A stretch of 5,514 nt of DNA from positions 1 to 5,514 of the forward strand of contig CAJLUG010000073.1 of assembly GCA_905209745.1 (NCBI GenBank), read 5' to 3'. Below, piece after piece: positions 1 to 5,514 of this stretch. The stretch comes from an uncultured Mycoplasma sp. Its GTDB lineage: Bacteria > Bacillota_I > Bacilli_A > RF39 > UBA660. The notes under the pieces were generated by a model. That model had not been told where the DNA came from, ran no database searches, and saw nothing but the letters and a program-made list of their open reading frames with translations. The first letter of the stretch is position 1. Every line of letters begins with the position of its first letter. The translations under genes were made by a program, and so were the position numbers.

Positions 1-745
1 TTATGGATATAACTATTCCCGTTATGATAAAGCATAACGATACCAGTTGAGCAACTTTTATTGGTCCTAGCATTAGAGAATCTGTACGCATTCCTTCTAT
101 AAATAGACGAATGACTCCGTACCAGATTAGATAGAATCCTGTTAGTTGCCCTACTTTTAAATATTTATATCTTCTTATCATTATCATAGCACAAAATCCA
201 AATAGACACCAAACTGATTCATAGAAAAAGGTTGGCTCGCGATATTCTCCTAAAATATACATACCATTAATTACAAATTCGGGAATACCTAATGACTTTA
301 GATGTGCACTTGTGGTAATTGGTCCATATGCTTCACTATTAAAGAAATTGCCCCAACGACCTATCGCTTGAGCAATAATTAATCCTACTACAATAATATC
401 TAATAACTTCAAAAGATTTTGATTGTGTTTTTTGGTGTAATATATTAAGAATAGAAGTCCAGCAAAAATGCCACCATGAATTGCTAAACCTCCATTCCAG
501 ATTTCAAATATTTCAATTGGATTATTTAAATAATAAGGTAAGTTGAATAGAACATAGTATAGACGAGCACCAATAATTCCTATAATAATTGTGTTAAAAG
601 TGGCATTCACTAGAAAATCTTCATCAATGCCTCTTTTTTTGGCTTCTTTATAGATAACAAAACATGCAACTAACATTCCTATAAAGATAAATATAGAATA
701 CCAGTATATTTGAATTGGTCCAAAATCTAATGCTACTTTATCCAT
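1..745 (-). CDS. lgt: Prolipoprotein diacylglyceryl transferase Lgt, C-terminus cut by window edge
   Basis: Lgt is an integral membrane enzyme that moves diacylglycerol from phosphatidylglycerol to the lipobox cysteine of prolipoproteins, the first step of lipoprotein maturation. Reading leftwards from ATG at 745 gives 248 uninterrupted codons and then the window ends; the family is usually about 260-290 residues, so perhaps 15-40 residues are missing. Visible family motifs are GARLYYV (59-65), NGGLAIHGG (84-92) with the conserved His90, the signature GRWGNFFNSEAYG (129-141) with Arg130, Asn133 and Glu138, PTFFYES (171-177), and YGVIRLFIEGMRTDS near 209-223. Hydrophobic segments near 14-33, 50-66, 88-103, 115-128, 176-190, 203-217 and 230-248 fit the seven-helix fold. 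The start is set by AAAGAAGGT six bases upstream. The gene begins 18 nt after the uvrA stop with no terminator between them, so it is probably cotranscribed with uvrA. No lesion is visible. Confidence 0.96.
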   Translation of the reverse strand, partial: MDKVALDFGPIQIYWYSIFIFIGMLVACFVIYKEAKKRGIDEDFLVNATFNTIIIGIIGARLYYVLFNLPYYLNNPIEIFEIWNGGLAIHGGIFAGLLFLIYYTKKHNQNLLKLLDIIVVGLIIAQAIGRWGNFFNSEAYGPITTSAHLKSLGIPEFVINGMYILGEYREPTFFYESVWCLFGFCAMIMIRRYKYLKVGQLTGFYLIWYGVIRLFIEGMRTDSLMLGPIKVAQLVSLCFIITGIVISI

Positions 746-751
746 AGTGTT

Positions 752-760
752 ACCTTCTTT
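752..760 (-). promoter_or_regulatory. Shine-Dalgarno for lgt
   Basis: On the minus strand AAAGAAGGT lies six bases before the ATG at 745, inside the 18-nt gap after the uvrA stop. It supports this ATG as the lgt start and independent translation initiation within a uvrA-lgt transcript. Confidence 0.8.
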
Positions 761-763
761 GTT

Positions 764-2524
764 TTATTTTTCTTCTAAAATCTTTTTTAAGAATTGTCCT
801 GTATATGAAGTAGGTATTTGCGCTACTTCTTCAGGTGTTCCTGTTGCGACTATTTGTCCACCTTCATCTCCACCTTCTGGTCCAAGATCAATAATATAGT
901 CGGCAACTTTAATCACGTCTAAGTTATGTTCAATTACTATTACTGTATCTTTATTATCTACTATTTTTTGTAAAATTGCAAGCAATCTCTTAATATCGTC
1001 TGTGTGAAGTCCAGTGGTAGGTTCATCTAGGACAAAAAGAGTTTTTCCAGTTGCTTTTTTCTGAAGTTCTTTGGCTAATTTTACACGTTCTGCTTCTCCT
1101 CCAGATAAGGTTGGGGCACTTTGTCCTAATTTAATGTAACCTAGTCCAACATCTTCTAATACTTGTAATTTATTTTTTATTTTTGGTACGTTTGAGAAAA
1201 ATTCTAAAGCTTCTGATACTCTCATATCTAAAACTTCGGCAATGTTTTTCCCTTTATATTTTATGTTTAGAGTTTCTCTGTTATACCTTGTTCCATGACA
1301 CACTTCACATGGTACATAAACATCTGGTAAGAAGTGCATTTCTATTTTTTTGACACCATCTCCACGACAGGCTTCACAACGTCCGCCTTTGACATTAAAT
1401 GAAAAACGATTTTTTTCGAAACCATACATTTTTGCTTCTTTTGTCGTTGTAAAAAGGGTACGGATATCATCAAAGACTCCTGTATAAGTTGCTGGATTAG
1501 ATCTTGGTGTTCTTCCGATTGGATTTTGAGAAATCGCAACAATCTTATCGATGTTATCAAGTCCTAAAATCTTTTTATGTTTTCCAGGATGTTCTTTTGA
1601 ATGGTATATTTTGGTTGAAACTGCTTTACATAGTATTTCATTTACCAAACTACTTTTTCCACTTCCTGATACTCCAGTTACACAAGTGAAGGTTCCAAGT
1701 GGGATATCAACATCAATATTTTTTAGGTTATGTTCTTCGGCTCCTTTTATTTTTAAGAATTTTTTACTACCTTTTCTTCTCGTTTTTGGGATTTCAATTC
1801 TTTTTTTACCACTTAAGTATTGTCCTGTGATACTATTTTCATTTTTCATCACTTCTTCTGGTGTTCCGGCTGCTACTACTTCTCCACCATGGTCTCCAGC
1901 ACCAGGTCCAATATCTACTAAATAATCACAAGCAAGCATTGTATCAGTATCGTGTTCTACCACAATTAAAGTATTTCCTAAATCTCGCATTTCTAGCATC
2001 GAGTTAATTAGTTTTTCATTATCTCGTTGGTGAAGACCGATACTTGGTTCATCTAGAACATATAAAACACCTGTTAAGTGAGAACCAATTTGTGTTGCTA
2101 GACGGATACGTTGGGCTTCTCCTCCAGATAATGTTCCAGCACTTCTACTTAATGTTAGGTATTCAAGTCCAACATTTTTTAGGAAATGTAGGCGGTCTTG
2201 TACTTCTTTTACTACTAGTTTGGCAATTTCTTGTTGTTCTTCTGTTAGTTTTAAGTTATCAAAAAATGGTATTAATTCTTTGATACTCATCTCGGTTACT
2301 TCAAAAATATTTTTTCCGTTTAATTTTACTGATAATACATCATCAGATAATCTGGCACCATGACATGTTTCACAAGTGTGCTCTACCATGTAGTTTTCTA
2401 ACCATTCTCGAATCCAGGTAGAACTTGTTTCCATATATCTTCTTTCTAGATTCGTAATAATTCCTTCATAAAAGTCTTTACTATTATATTTATTTCCACT
2501 CTTTGAAGAGTTCATCTGAACCAT
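764..2524 (-). CDS. uvrA: UvrA excinuclease ABC subunit A, C-terminal part (frame-disrupted gene)
   Basis: This is the downstream two thirds of UvrA, the DNA-damage-sensing ATPase of nucleotide excision repair. In 586-residue numbering from ATG 2524 it carries a CxxC pair at 51-54, the first ABC signature LSGGEAQR (132-139), Walker B VLDEPS (156-161) and its VVEHD His loop, a second Walker A GVSGSGKSS (284-292), the CxxC...CxxC zinc module (Cys383, 386, 406, 409) with MHFLPDVYVP between the pairs, a second signature LSGGEAER (473-480), Walker B FVLDEP (497-502) and IEH (531-533). It lacks the N-terminal Walker A and the UvrB-binding domain, which are in the overlapping upstream frame. The ATG at 2524 has no Shine-Dalgarno, and homology to UvrA begins only around SKSGNKY (residues 7-13), so this ATG is probably not a true start. 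The fragment is best read as the continuation of the frame ending at 2490. The second signature has Glu where most UvrAs I recall have Gln. Confidence 0.95.
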   Translation of the reverse strand: MVQMNSSKSGNKYNSKDFYEGIITNLERRYMETSSTWIREWLENYMVEHTCETCHGARLSDDVLSVKLNGKNIFEVTEMSIKELIPFFDNLKLTEEQQEIAKLVVKEVQDRLHFLKNVGLEYLTLSRSAGTLSGGEAQRIRLATQIGSHLTGVLYVLDEPSIGLHQRDNEKLINSMLEMRDLGNTLIVVEHDTDTMLACDYLVDIGPGAGDHGGEVVAAGTPEEVMKNENSITGQYLSGKKRIEIPKTRRKGSKKFLKIKGAEEHNLKNIDVDIPLGTFTCVTGVSGSGKSSLVNEILCKAVSTKIYHSKEHPGKHKKILGLDNIDKIVAISQNPIGRTPRSNPATYTGVFDDIRTLFTTTKEAKMYGFEKNRFSFNVKGGRCEACRGDGVKKIEMHFLPDVYVPCEVCHGTRYNRETLNIKYKGKNIAEVLDMRVSEALEFFSNVPKIKNKLQVLEDVGLGYIKLGQSAPTLSGGEAERVKLAKELQKKATGKTLFVLDEPTTGLHTDDIKRLLAILQKIVDNKDTVIVIEHNLDVIKVADYIIDLGPEGGDEGGQIVATGTPEEVAQIPTSYTGQFLKKILEEK

Positions 2525-2533
2525 AAAGAATTA
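2490..2533 (-). other. uvrA: uvrA frame-disruption site
   Basis: The upstream UvrA frame ends with TAA at 2492-2490. The downstream frame is +1 relative to it and is closed by a TAA just upstream, near 2531-2533, so any switch must happen in the roughly 40 bases between. The span 764-3569 is 2806 nt, which is 935 codons plus one base. This fits a one-base insertion or a loss of 2, 5, 8... bases. Family residues ILYGSDE sit in the first frame and SKSGNKY in the second. The linker between them looks several residues shorter than in the Bacillus protein I remember, which favours a small deletion (for example 11-20 bases). No run of identical bases longer than three is present at the site. Confidence 0.85.
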
Positions 2534-3569
2534 CAGTTTGTTGTTTTTTAGTCAAACTTTTCCATGGCTTGGTCATATCTATTTTATAATGTTTACAAAC
2601 ACATGTTAATTTTTGATAATCTAAGCTTTCTTGATCATCCGTCAATGTTTTTATACATCCTGCGTTGATAGATTTATCTTTATCTGGAATTACTAGCTCT
2701 GGGTCTATTTTTAATTTTACTCCCAGTCCTTTACAATCTCGACCAGCACCATATGGGGCATTGAAACTAAAGATTCTTGGTTCTAGTTCTGGAAGTGAGA
2801 ACTCACAATAGGGACAGGCAAAAGCTTCTGATAAGACTAGTTCTTTTTTGTTTTCTCCTAGTATGTCGATTACTACTTTTCCTTCCGATAGTTTGGTTGC
2901 TCCTTCGACTGCTTCAAATAATCTAGATCTACAGCCTTCTTTTATAATTAAGCGATCTATTACTACATCAATTCGATGTTTTTTATTTTTATCAAGATTA
3001 ATTTCTTCTGATAAATCTAGCATTTCGTCATCTACACGAACTCTAATGTAACCTTCTTTTCGTAAGTTTTCTAATAAGTCTTTTTGAGTTCCTTTTTCTC
3101 CATGAACAACAGGAGACATAATAATTATTTTGGTTCCTTCTGGATATTCTAAGACTTTGTTGGTCATTTCTTCTACACTTTGAGAAGATATTGGAATATT
3201 ATGATTGGGACAATAAGGTACTCCAACTCTTGCAAAAATAAGACGCAAATAATCGTAGATTTCAGTTACTGTACCTACGGTTGATCTAGGGTTATTATTG
3301 GTTGTCTTTTGATCAATACTGATTGCTGGAGATAATCCTTCGATGCTATCTACATCTGGCTTTTCACTACCACCTAGAAATTGTCTTGCATAAGCTGATA
3401 GACTTTCTACATATCTTCTTTGTCCTTCGGCATAGATTGTATCAAAGGCTAAACTACTTTTTCCACTTCCTGATACTCCGGTCATAACTACTAATTTATT
3501 TTTTGGTATTTCTATATTTACATTTTTTAAATTGTTTTCTCTTGCTCCTTTAACGATAATTTTATCCAT
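2490..3569 (-). CDS. uvrA: UvrA excinuclease ABC subunit A, N-terminal part (ends early at a frame break)
   Basis: This is the first 359 residues of UvrA, which normally runs to about 940. From MDKIIVKGAR it shows the first Walker A GVSGSGKSS (31-39), then EGQRRYVESLSAYARQFLG, SPAISIDQKTT and PRSTVGTVTEIYDYLR, the insertion that binds UvrB (about 120-245), and the first CxxC zinc pair ACPYC (Cys252, Cys255). The partner pair should read ACPxC but reads AGRDC: Cys276 is Gly and Pro277 is Arg, leaving only Cys279. The frame stops at TAA 2492-2490 soon after ILYGSDE, where intact UvrAs continue into a linker and then the ERRY segment found in the other frame. In-frame ATGs at 3587 and 3575 lie upstream of or within the Shine-Dalgarno, so I choose 3569. 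Alone this product lacks the signature and Walker B needed to complete either ATP site. The gene is either broken, frameshifted in translation, or mis-sequenced. Confidence 0.93.
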   Translation of the reverse strand: MDKIIVKGARENNLKNVNIEIPKNKLVVMTGVSGSGKSSLAFDTIYAEGQRRYVESLSAYARQFLGGSEKPDVDSIEGLSPAISIDQKTTNNNPRSTVGTVTEIYDYLRLIFARVGVPYCPNHNIPISSQSVEEMTNKVLEYPEGTKIIIMSPVVHGEKGTQKDLLENLRKEGYIRVRVDDEMLDLSEEINLDKNKKHRIDVVIDRLIIKEGCRSRLFEAVEGATKLSEGKVVIDILGENKKELVLSEAFACPYCEFSLPELEPRIFSFNAPYGAGRDCKGLGVKLKIDPELVIPDKDKSINAGCIKTLTDDQESLDYQKLTCVCKHYKIDMTKPWKSLTKKQQTVILYGSDELFKEWK

Positions 3570-3573
3570 ATAC

Positions 3574-3580
3574 ATCACCT
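3574..3580 (-). promoter_or_regulatory. Shine-Dalgarno that fixes the uvrA start
   Basis: AGGTGAT on the minus strand matches the anti-Shine-Dalgarno perfectly and ends four bases before ATG 3569. It overlaps the in-frame ATG at 3575 and lies downstream of the one at 3587, so neither of those can be the start served by it. Confidence 0.85.
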
Positions 3581-3587
3581 GCCACAT

Positions 3588-3596
3588 ATTATATCA
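3588..3596 (-). promoter_or_regulatory. Extended -10 promoter for uvrA(-lgt)
   Basis: The minus strand carries TGATATAAT, a perfect TATAAT with the TGn extension of extended -10 promoters. I see no convincing -35 hexamer 16-18 bases upstream; the A-rich stretch there (about 3597-3620) could act as an UP-like element. The predicted transcription start is about 3581, giving a leader of only 11-12 bases with the Shine-Dalgarno at its 5' end. The element follows the terminator at 3672-3701, as expected if uvrA-lgt is a separate transcription unit from uvrB and the radical SAM gene. Confidence 0.65.
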
Positions 3597-3671
3597 TAAT
3601 TTTTCTTTTTTTCATTTCTTTTCAATAACTTTATTTTAATTTGAAAGACTATATTCGTCAATCGAACAAAG

Positions 3672-3701
3672 AAAAAAGACCAAATATTTCTTTTGGACTT
3701 T
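3672..3701 (-). terminator. Intrinsic terminator after the radical SAM gene
   Basis: Reading leftwards, AAAGTCCAAA (3701-3692), a seven-base loop and TTTGGTCTTT (3684-3675) form a ten-position stem with one T-T mismatch. A six-T run (3677-3672) overlaps and follows the 3' arm. The stem has only three G-C pairs, so it is of modest strength. It overlaps the TAA stop of the radical SAM gene and would end the uvrB-radical SAM transcript before the uvrA promoter. Confidence 0.65.
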
Positions 3702-4527
3702 ATCTATTTTTAAACGTGCAGGACTGACATAGTTTTTCGCATGGTTTTCTATCTTGAAATGATTTTTTTAACTTTTGGTATCTTGCGCTTTTTTGGATTT
3801 CTTCAAAGGTATCCTTATAAATATTTCCTAATGCTATCACACCATCACTATCAAGACAGCATGGTACTACAGTACCATCTACTAATATAGCTATCTGTGT
3901 TTTTAGAGCATGACAATATCCGGTTGTTTTTTCTTCTGTTATTTTGGGCCATGCAAATTCATTATCTTTATCCACATAAATTGTGGAAGAAATTTTGATA
4001 TTTTTAGCTGTTTTTAGTTTTTCCACCGTTTCTGTTGATAAATGGTAATATTCTTTTAGTTTTTCCACTGTTTTTGTGGATTTTTCATCTAGCTTGCTAT
4101 TCTTTAATGTCCATAAGCGGTAGATAACAACCATATTTTTAGGTAGCTTTTCGACACTGTGGAAAATTTCTTCTTCATAATTATTTAAATTGTGTTCACA
4201 GTGTAGCGAAAAGTTTATTTTATGTAAGGCATTGCAGTCTTTTAGTTTATCTACTAATTTAGGAAATAATGTACCATTGGTTGTCAAATTTACTTTTAGA
4301 TGATATTTTTCTGCCAGTTTTAAAAAATCTATTAGATTGGGATGCAGAAGTGGTTCTCCTTTTACATGGAGATAAATATAGTCTGTAACTTTCTTTACTT
4401 CTTTTAAGATATGTTTAAACTCACTTGTTGTCATATATCTTTTTTCTTTTGTTACTGGAGAACAAAAGGAACAATTTAAATTACAACAATTGGTAATTTC
4501 AATATATACTTTTTTATATTTTTCCAT
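3700..4527 (-). CDS. Radical SAM/SPASM domain protein of unknown function
   Basis: A 275-residue protein with the radical SAM cluster motif CNLNCSFC (Cys15, Cys19, Cys22), which binds the 4Fe-4S cluster that cleaves S-adenosylmethionine. It also has the SAM-binding KGEP (56-59), the LTTNGTL strand (81-87) and INFSLH (104-109). The C-terminal part looks like a SPASM or partial SPASM domain that would hold an auxiliary Fe-S cluster: Cys205, VDGTVVPCCLD (Cys223, Cys224), LGNI and C-x3-C-x2-C (Cys263, 267, 270). The LHVKGEPLLHP, YRLW and PCCLDSDGVIALGNI stretches match a family of about 280-residue radical SAM/SPASM proteins I recall from Clostridia and Bacteroides, whose substrate I do not know. 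No precursor peptide gene is visible nearby. ATG 4527 lies one base after the uvrB stop with TAGGT seven bases upstream, so it is translationally coupled to uvrB. Residues 150-172 hold a short internal repeat (STKTVEKLK / STETVEKLK). Confidence 0.9.
   Translation of the reverse strand: MEKYKKVYIEITNCCNLNCSFCSPVTKEKRYMTTSEFKHILKEVKKVTDYIYLHVKGEPLLHPNLIDFLKLAEKYHLKVNLTTNGTLFPKLVDKLKDCNALHKINFSLHCEHNLNNYEEEIFHSVEKLPKNMVVIYRLWTLKNSKLDEKSTKTVEKLKEYYHLSTETVEKLKTAKNIKISSTIYVDKDNEFAWPKITEEKTTGYCHALKTQIAILVDGTVVPCCLDSDGVIALGNIYKDTFEEIQKSARYQKLKKSFQDRKPCEKLCQSCTFKNR
4012..4080 (-). repeat. Two 27-bp direct copies, 42 bp apart, inside the radical SAM gene
   Basis: Positions 4012-4038 and 4054-4080 agree at 24 of 27 bases with a 42-base (14-codon) period, so the frame is kept. 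They encode STKTVEKLK and STETVEKLK at residues 150-158 and 164-172, between the YRLW strand and the SPASM part. A third, partial version, SVEKL, occurs at residues 124-128. It could be a small tandem duplication or chance similarity in a charged helical region. Confidence 0.6.
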
Positions 4528-4528
4528 A

Positions 4529-5514
4529 TTAATTACCTATCTTCATTTCAAATAAGATATCACGTAATTCCATAGCTCGTTCAAAGTCTAGCGCTTTAGC
4601 AGCTTCTCTCATTTCTTGTTCTATCACTTCTACTCTACGTTCTAATTCTTTTTTCGTCATCTTCTTTGGTTTTTGATCCGTTTTTTCATCTACATTACTA
4701 ATTACTTCTCTTATTTCCTTACTAATTGTTTTTGGAGTAATGTTATGCTTTTTATTGTATTCTTCTTGAATCTTTCGACGACGAGCAGTCTCTTCTATTG
4801 TTTCTTTCATAGAATCCGTTATCTTATCTCCATACATAATAACATGGCCATTGGCATTACGGGCACAACGTCCTACTGTTTGGATTAGACTTCGAGTACT
4901 ACGTAAGAATCCTTCTTTATCAGCATCTAATATAGCAATTAAAGATACTTCTGGGATATCGATTCCTTCACGTAATAAGTTAATTCCTACCACAACATCG
5001 TATTTACCAACACGTAAGTCATGTATAATTTGAAGACGTTCTAATGTCTTTATTTCTGAGTGGAGATAAGCTACTTTGATATCTAATTCTTTTAGATAGT
5101 TTGTTAATTCTTCAGACATACGAATGGTTAATGTGGTAATTAAAACACGTTCGTTTTTTTCTATTCTATCTCTAATTTCACCTACTAAGTCATCGATTTG
5201 ACCTTCTGTTTTTCTTACTTCGATTGTTGGATCTAATAGACCTGTTGGACGGATGATTTGTTCTACATATTCACCATGTGTATGTTCTAACTCTAAGTCT
5301 CCTGGTGTTGCGGAAACGTAGATAGCTTGATTAATTTTCTTCTCAAATTCATCATATTTTAATGGTCTATTATCTAGGGCACTAGGTAAGCGGAAACCAT
5401 ATTCTACTAGATTCATTTTTCTCGCTCTATCACCATTATACATTCCTCTTACTTGAGGTAAGGTTACATGAGATTCATCTACTACTAATAGATAATCTTT
5501 TGGAAAGAAGTCCA
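4529..5514 (-). CDS. uvrB: UvrB excinuclease ABC subunit B, C-terminal half (start beyond right edge)
   Basis: UvrB is the helicase-fold subunit that receives damaged DNA from UvrA, verifies the lesion and recruits the UvrC nuclease. The open frame enters at the right edge and gives 327 residues, about half of a typical 650-660. Order seen: motif II VVDESH (fragment residues 10-15), TLPQVRGMYNGDRARK, YGFRLPSALDNRPL, VSATPGDLE (motif III), RPTGLLDP, VLITTLTIRMSEELT (motif IV region), YLHSE, GINLLREGIDIPEVSL (motif V), QTVGRCARN (motif VI), then a linker and a C-terminal UVR domain (ERRVEVIEQEMREAAKALDF region) that contacts UvrC. An internal ATG at 5443 is not the start, because the conserved DESHVTLPQVRG lies upstream of it in frame. 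Motif VI has Cys in place of the usual first Ala of GRAARN, while the Gln and both Arg remain. Also MYGD replaces the usual MYAD. The stop TAA is one base from the next gene's ATG. Confidence 0.97.
   Translation of the reverse strand, partial: DFFPKDYLLVVDESHVTLPQVRGMYNGDRARKMNLVEYGFRLPSALDNRPLKYDEFEKKINQAIYVSATPGDLELEHTHGEYVEQIIRPTGLLDPTIEVRKTEGQIDDLVGEIRDRIEKNERVLITTLTIRMSEELTNYLKELDIKVAYLHSEIKTLERLQIIHDLRVGKYDVVVGINLLREGIDIPEVSLIAILDADKEGFLRSTRSLIQTVGRCARNANGHVIMYGDKITDSMKETIEETARRRKIQEEYNKKHNITPKTISKEIREVISNVDEKTDQKPKKMTKKELERRVEVIEQEMREAAKALDFERAMELRDILFEMKIGN
4535..4538 (-). promoter_or_regulatory. Shine-Dalgarno for the radical SAM gene, within the uvrB end
   Basis: AGGT (in GATAGGTAAT) lies seven bases before ATG 4527 and inside the last uvrB codons. 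With the stop-to-start gap of one base, this fits reinitiation or coupling by ribosomes finishing uvrB. Confidence 0.65.

Larger units (their letters stand above)
3570..3699. other. Intergenic region between radical SAM gene and uvrA
   Basis: These 130 bases hold most of the terminator (3672-3701), the extended -10 promoter (3588-3596) and the uvrA Shine-Dalgarno (3574-3580). The rest is very AT-rich and has no reading frame or hairpin I can support. I found no Gram-positive LexA (SOS) box of the CGAAC-N4-GTTCG type, so damage induction of uvrA is not supported from this sequence. Confidence 0.7.

Noticed and set aside
1342..2283. Open frames of 60-124 codons opposite or alongside uvrA (minus 1342-1560; plus 1504-1689, 1551-1925, 2044-2283)
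   Set aside because: They overlap strongly conserved UvrA coding sequence, have no Shine-Dalgarno or recognisable domain, and their residues mirror the codons of the real gene.
2490..2492. Stop codon reassignment as an explanation of the uvrA break
   Set aside because: The stop is TAA, not TGA, and the downstream UvrA sequence is in a different frame, so reading through the stop would not restore it. TGG is used for tryptophan throughout.
2848..3051. Plus-strand open frame of 67 codons
   Set aside because: It is antisense to the UvrB-binding part of UvrA and rich in Ser/Ile/Leu as expected of a shadow frame; nothing supports expression.
3654..3666. Palindrome TTCG-N5-CGAA as a possible SOS operator upstream of uvrA
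   Set aside because: The Gram-positive LexA box is CGAAC-N4-GTTCG, with the half-sites in the opposite order. Arms here are only four bases and the site is about 60 bases upstream of the -10.
3971..3987. Inverted repeat TCCACA-N5-TGTGGA as a terminator or operator
   Set aside because: It lies inside conserved coding sequence of the radical SAM gene, has only six-base arms and no T-run, so it is more likely coincidental.
3700..4527. Radical SAM gene as a spore photoproduct lyase-like DNA repair enzyme
   Set aside because: It has a SPASM-type C-terminal cysteine set and family motifs (VPCCLD, LGNI) unlike spore photoproduct lyase; only its position beside uvrB suggests repair.
4673..5033. Two plus-strand open frames (4673-4888 and 4851-5033)
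   Set aside because: They are antisense to conserved UvrB helicase motifs, with no ribosome site or family resemblance.

Overview
The window is AT-rich and every supported gene lies on the minus strand, so transcription runs from right to left. Protein sequences look like low-GC Bacillota or Mollicutes-related bacteria: UvrA and UvrB are closest to the Bacillus-type proteins I remember, Shine-Dalgarno sequences are strong AGGTGAT/AAGAAGGT types, and every visible stop is TAA. Tryptophan is written TGG and no in-frame TGA is needed, so the standard code fits. I would guess an uncultured gut-type Bacilli/Mollicutes lineage, but the sequence alone does not fix the species.

Layout in transcription order (right to left): (1) the C-terminal half of uvrB (4529-5514, running off the right edge); (2) a radical SAM/SPASM protein of unknown function (3700-4527) starting one base after the uvrB stop; (3) an intrinsic terminator overlapping the end of that gene (3672-3701); (4) a short intergenic region with an extended -10 promoter and a strong Shine-Dalgarno; (5) uvrA, split into two overlapping frames (2490-3569 and 764-2524) by a +1 frame disruption; (6) lgt, starting 18 nt after uvrA and cut by the left edge (1-745).

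UvrA and UvrB are the damage-recognition part of nucleotide excision repair; Lgt is the first enzyme of lipoprotein maturation. The order uvrB-uvrA-(hprK)-lgt is a familiar low-GC Gram-positive arrangement. Here a radical SAM gene sits between uvrB and uvrA, and no hprK lies between uvrA and lgt.

The most notable points are the broken uvrA reading frame, a second defect in the same gene (a zinc-binding Cys-Pro replaced by Gly-Arg), and the radical SAM gene coupled to uvrB. I see no mobile element, CRISPR array, tRNA or rRNA, and nothing that amounts to a clear new system. The only gap over 100 bases without a gene is 3570-3699, described below.
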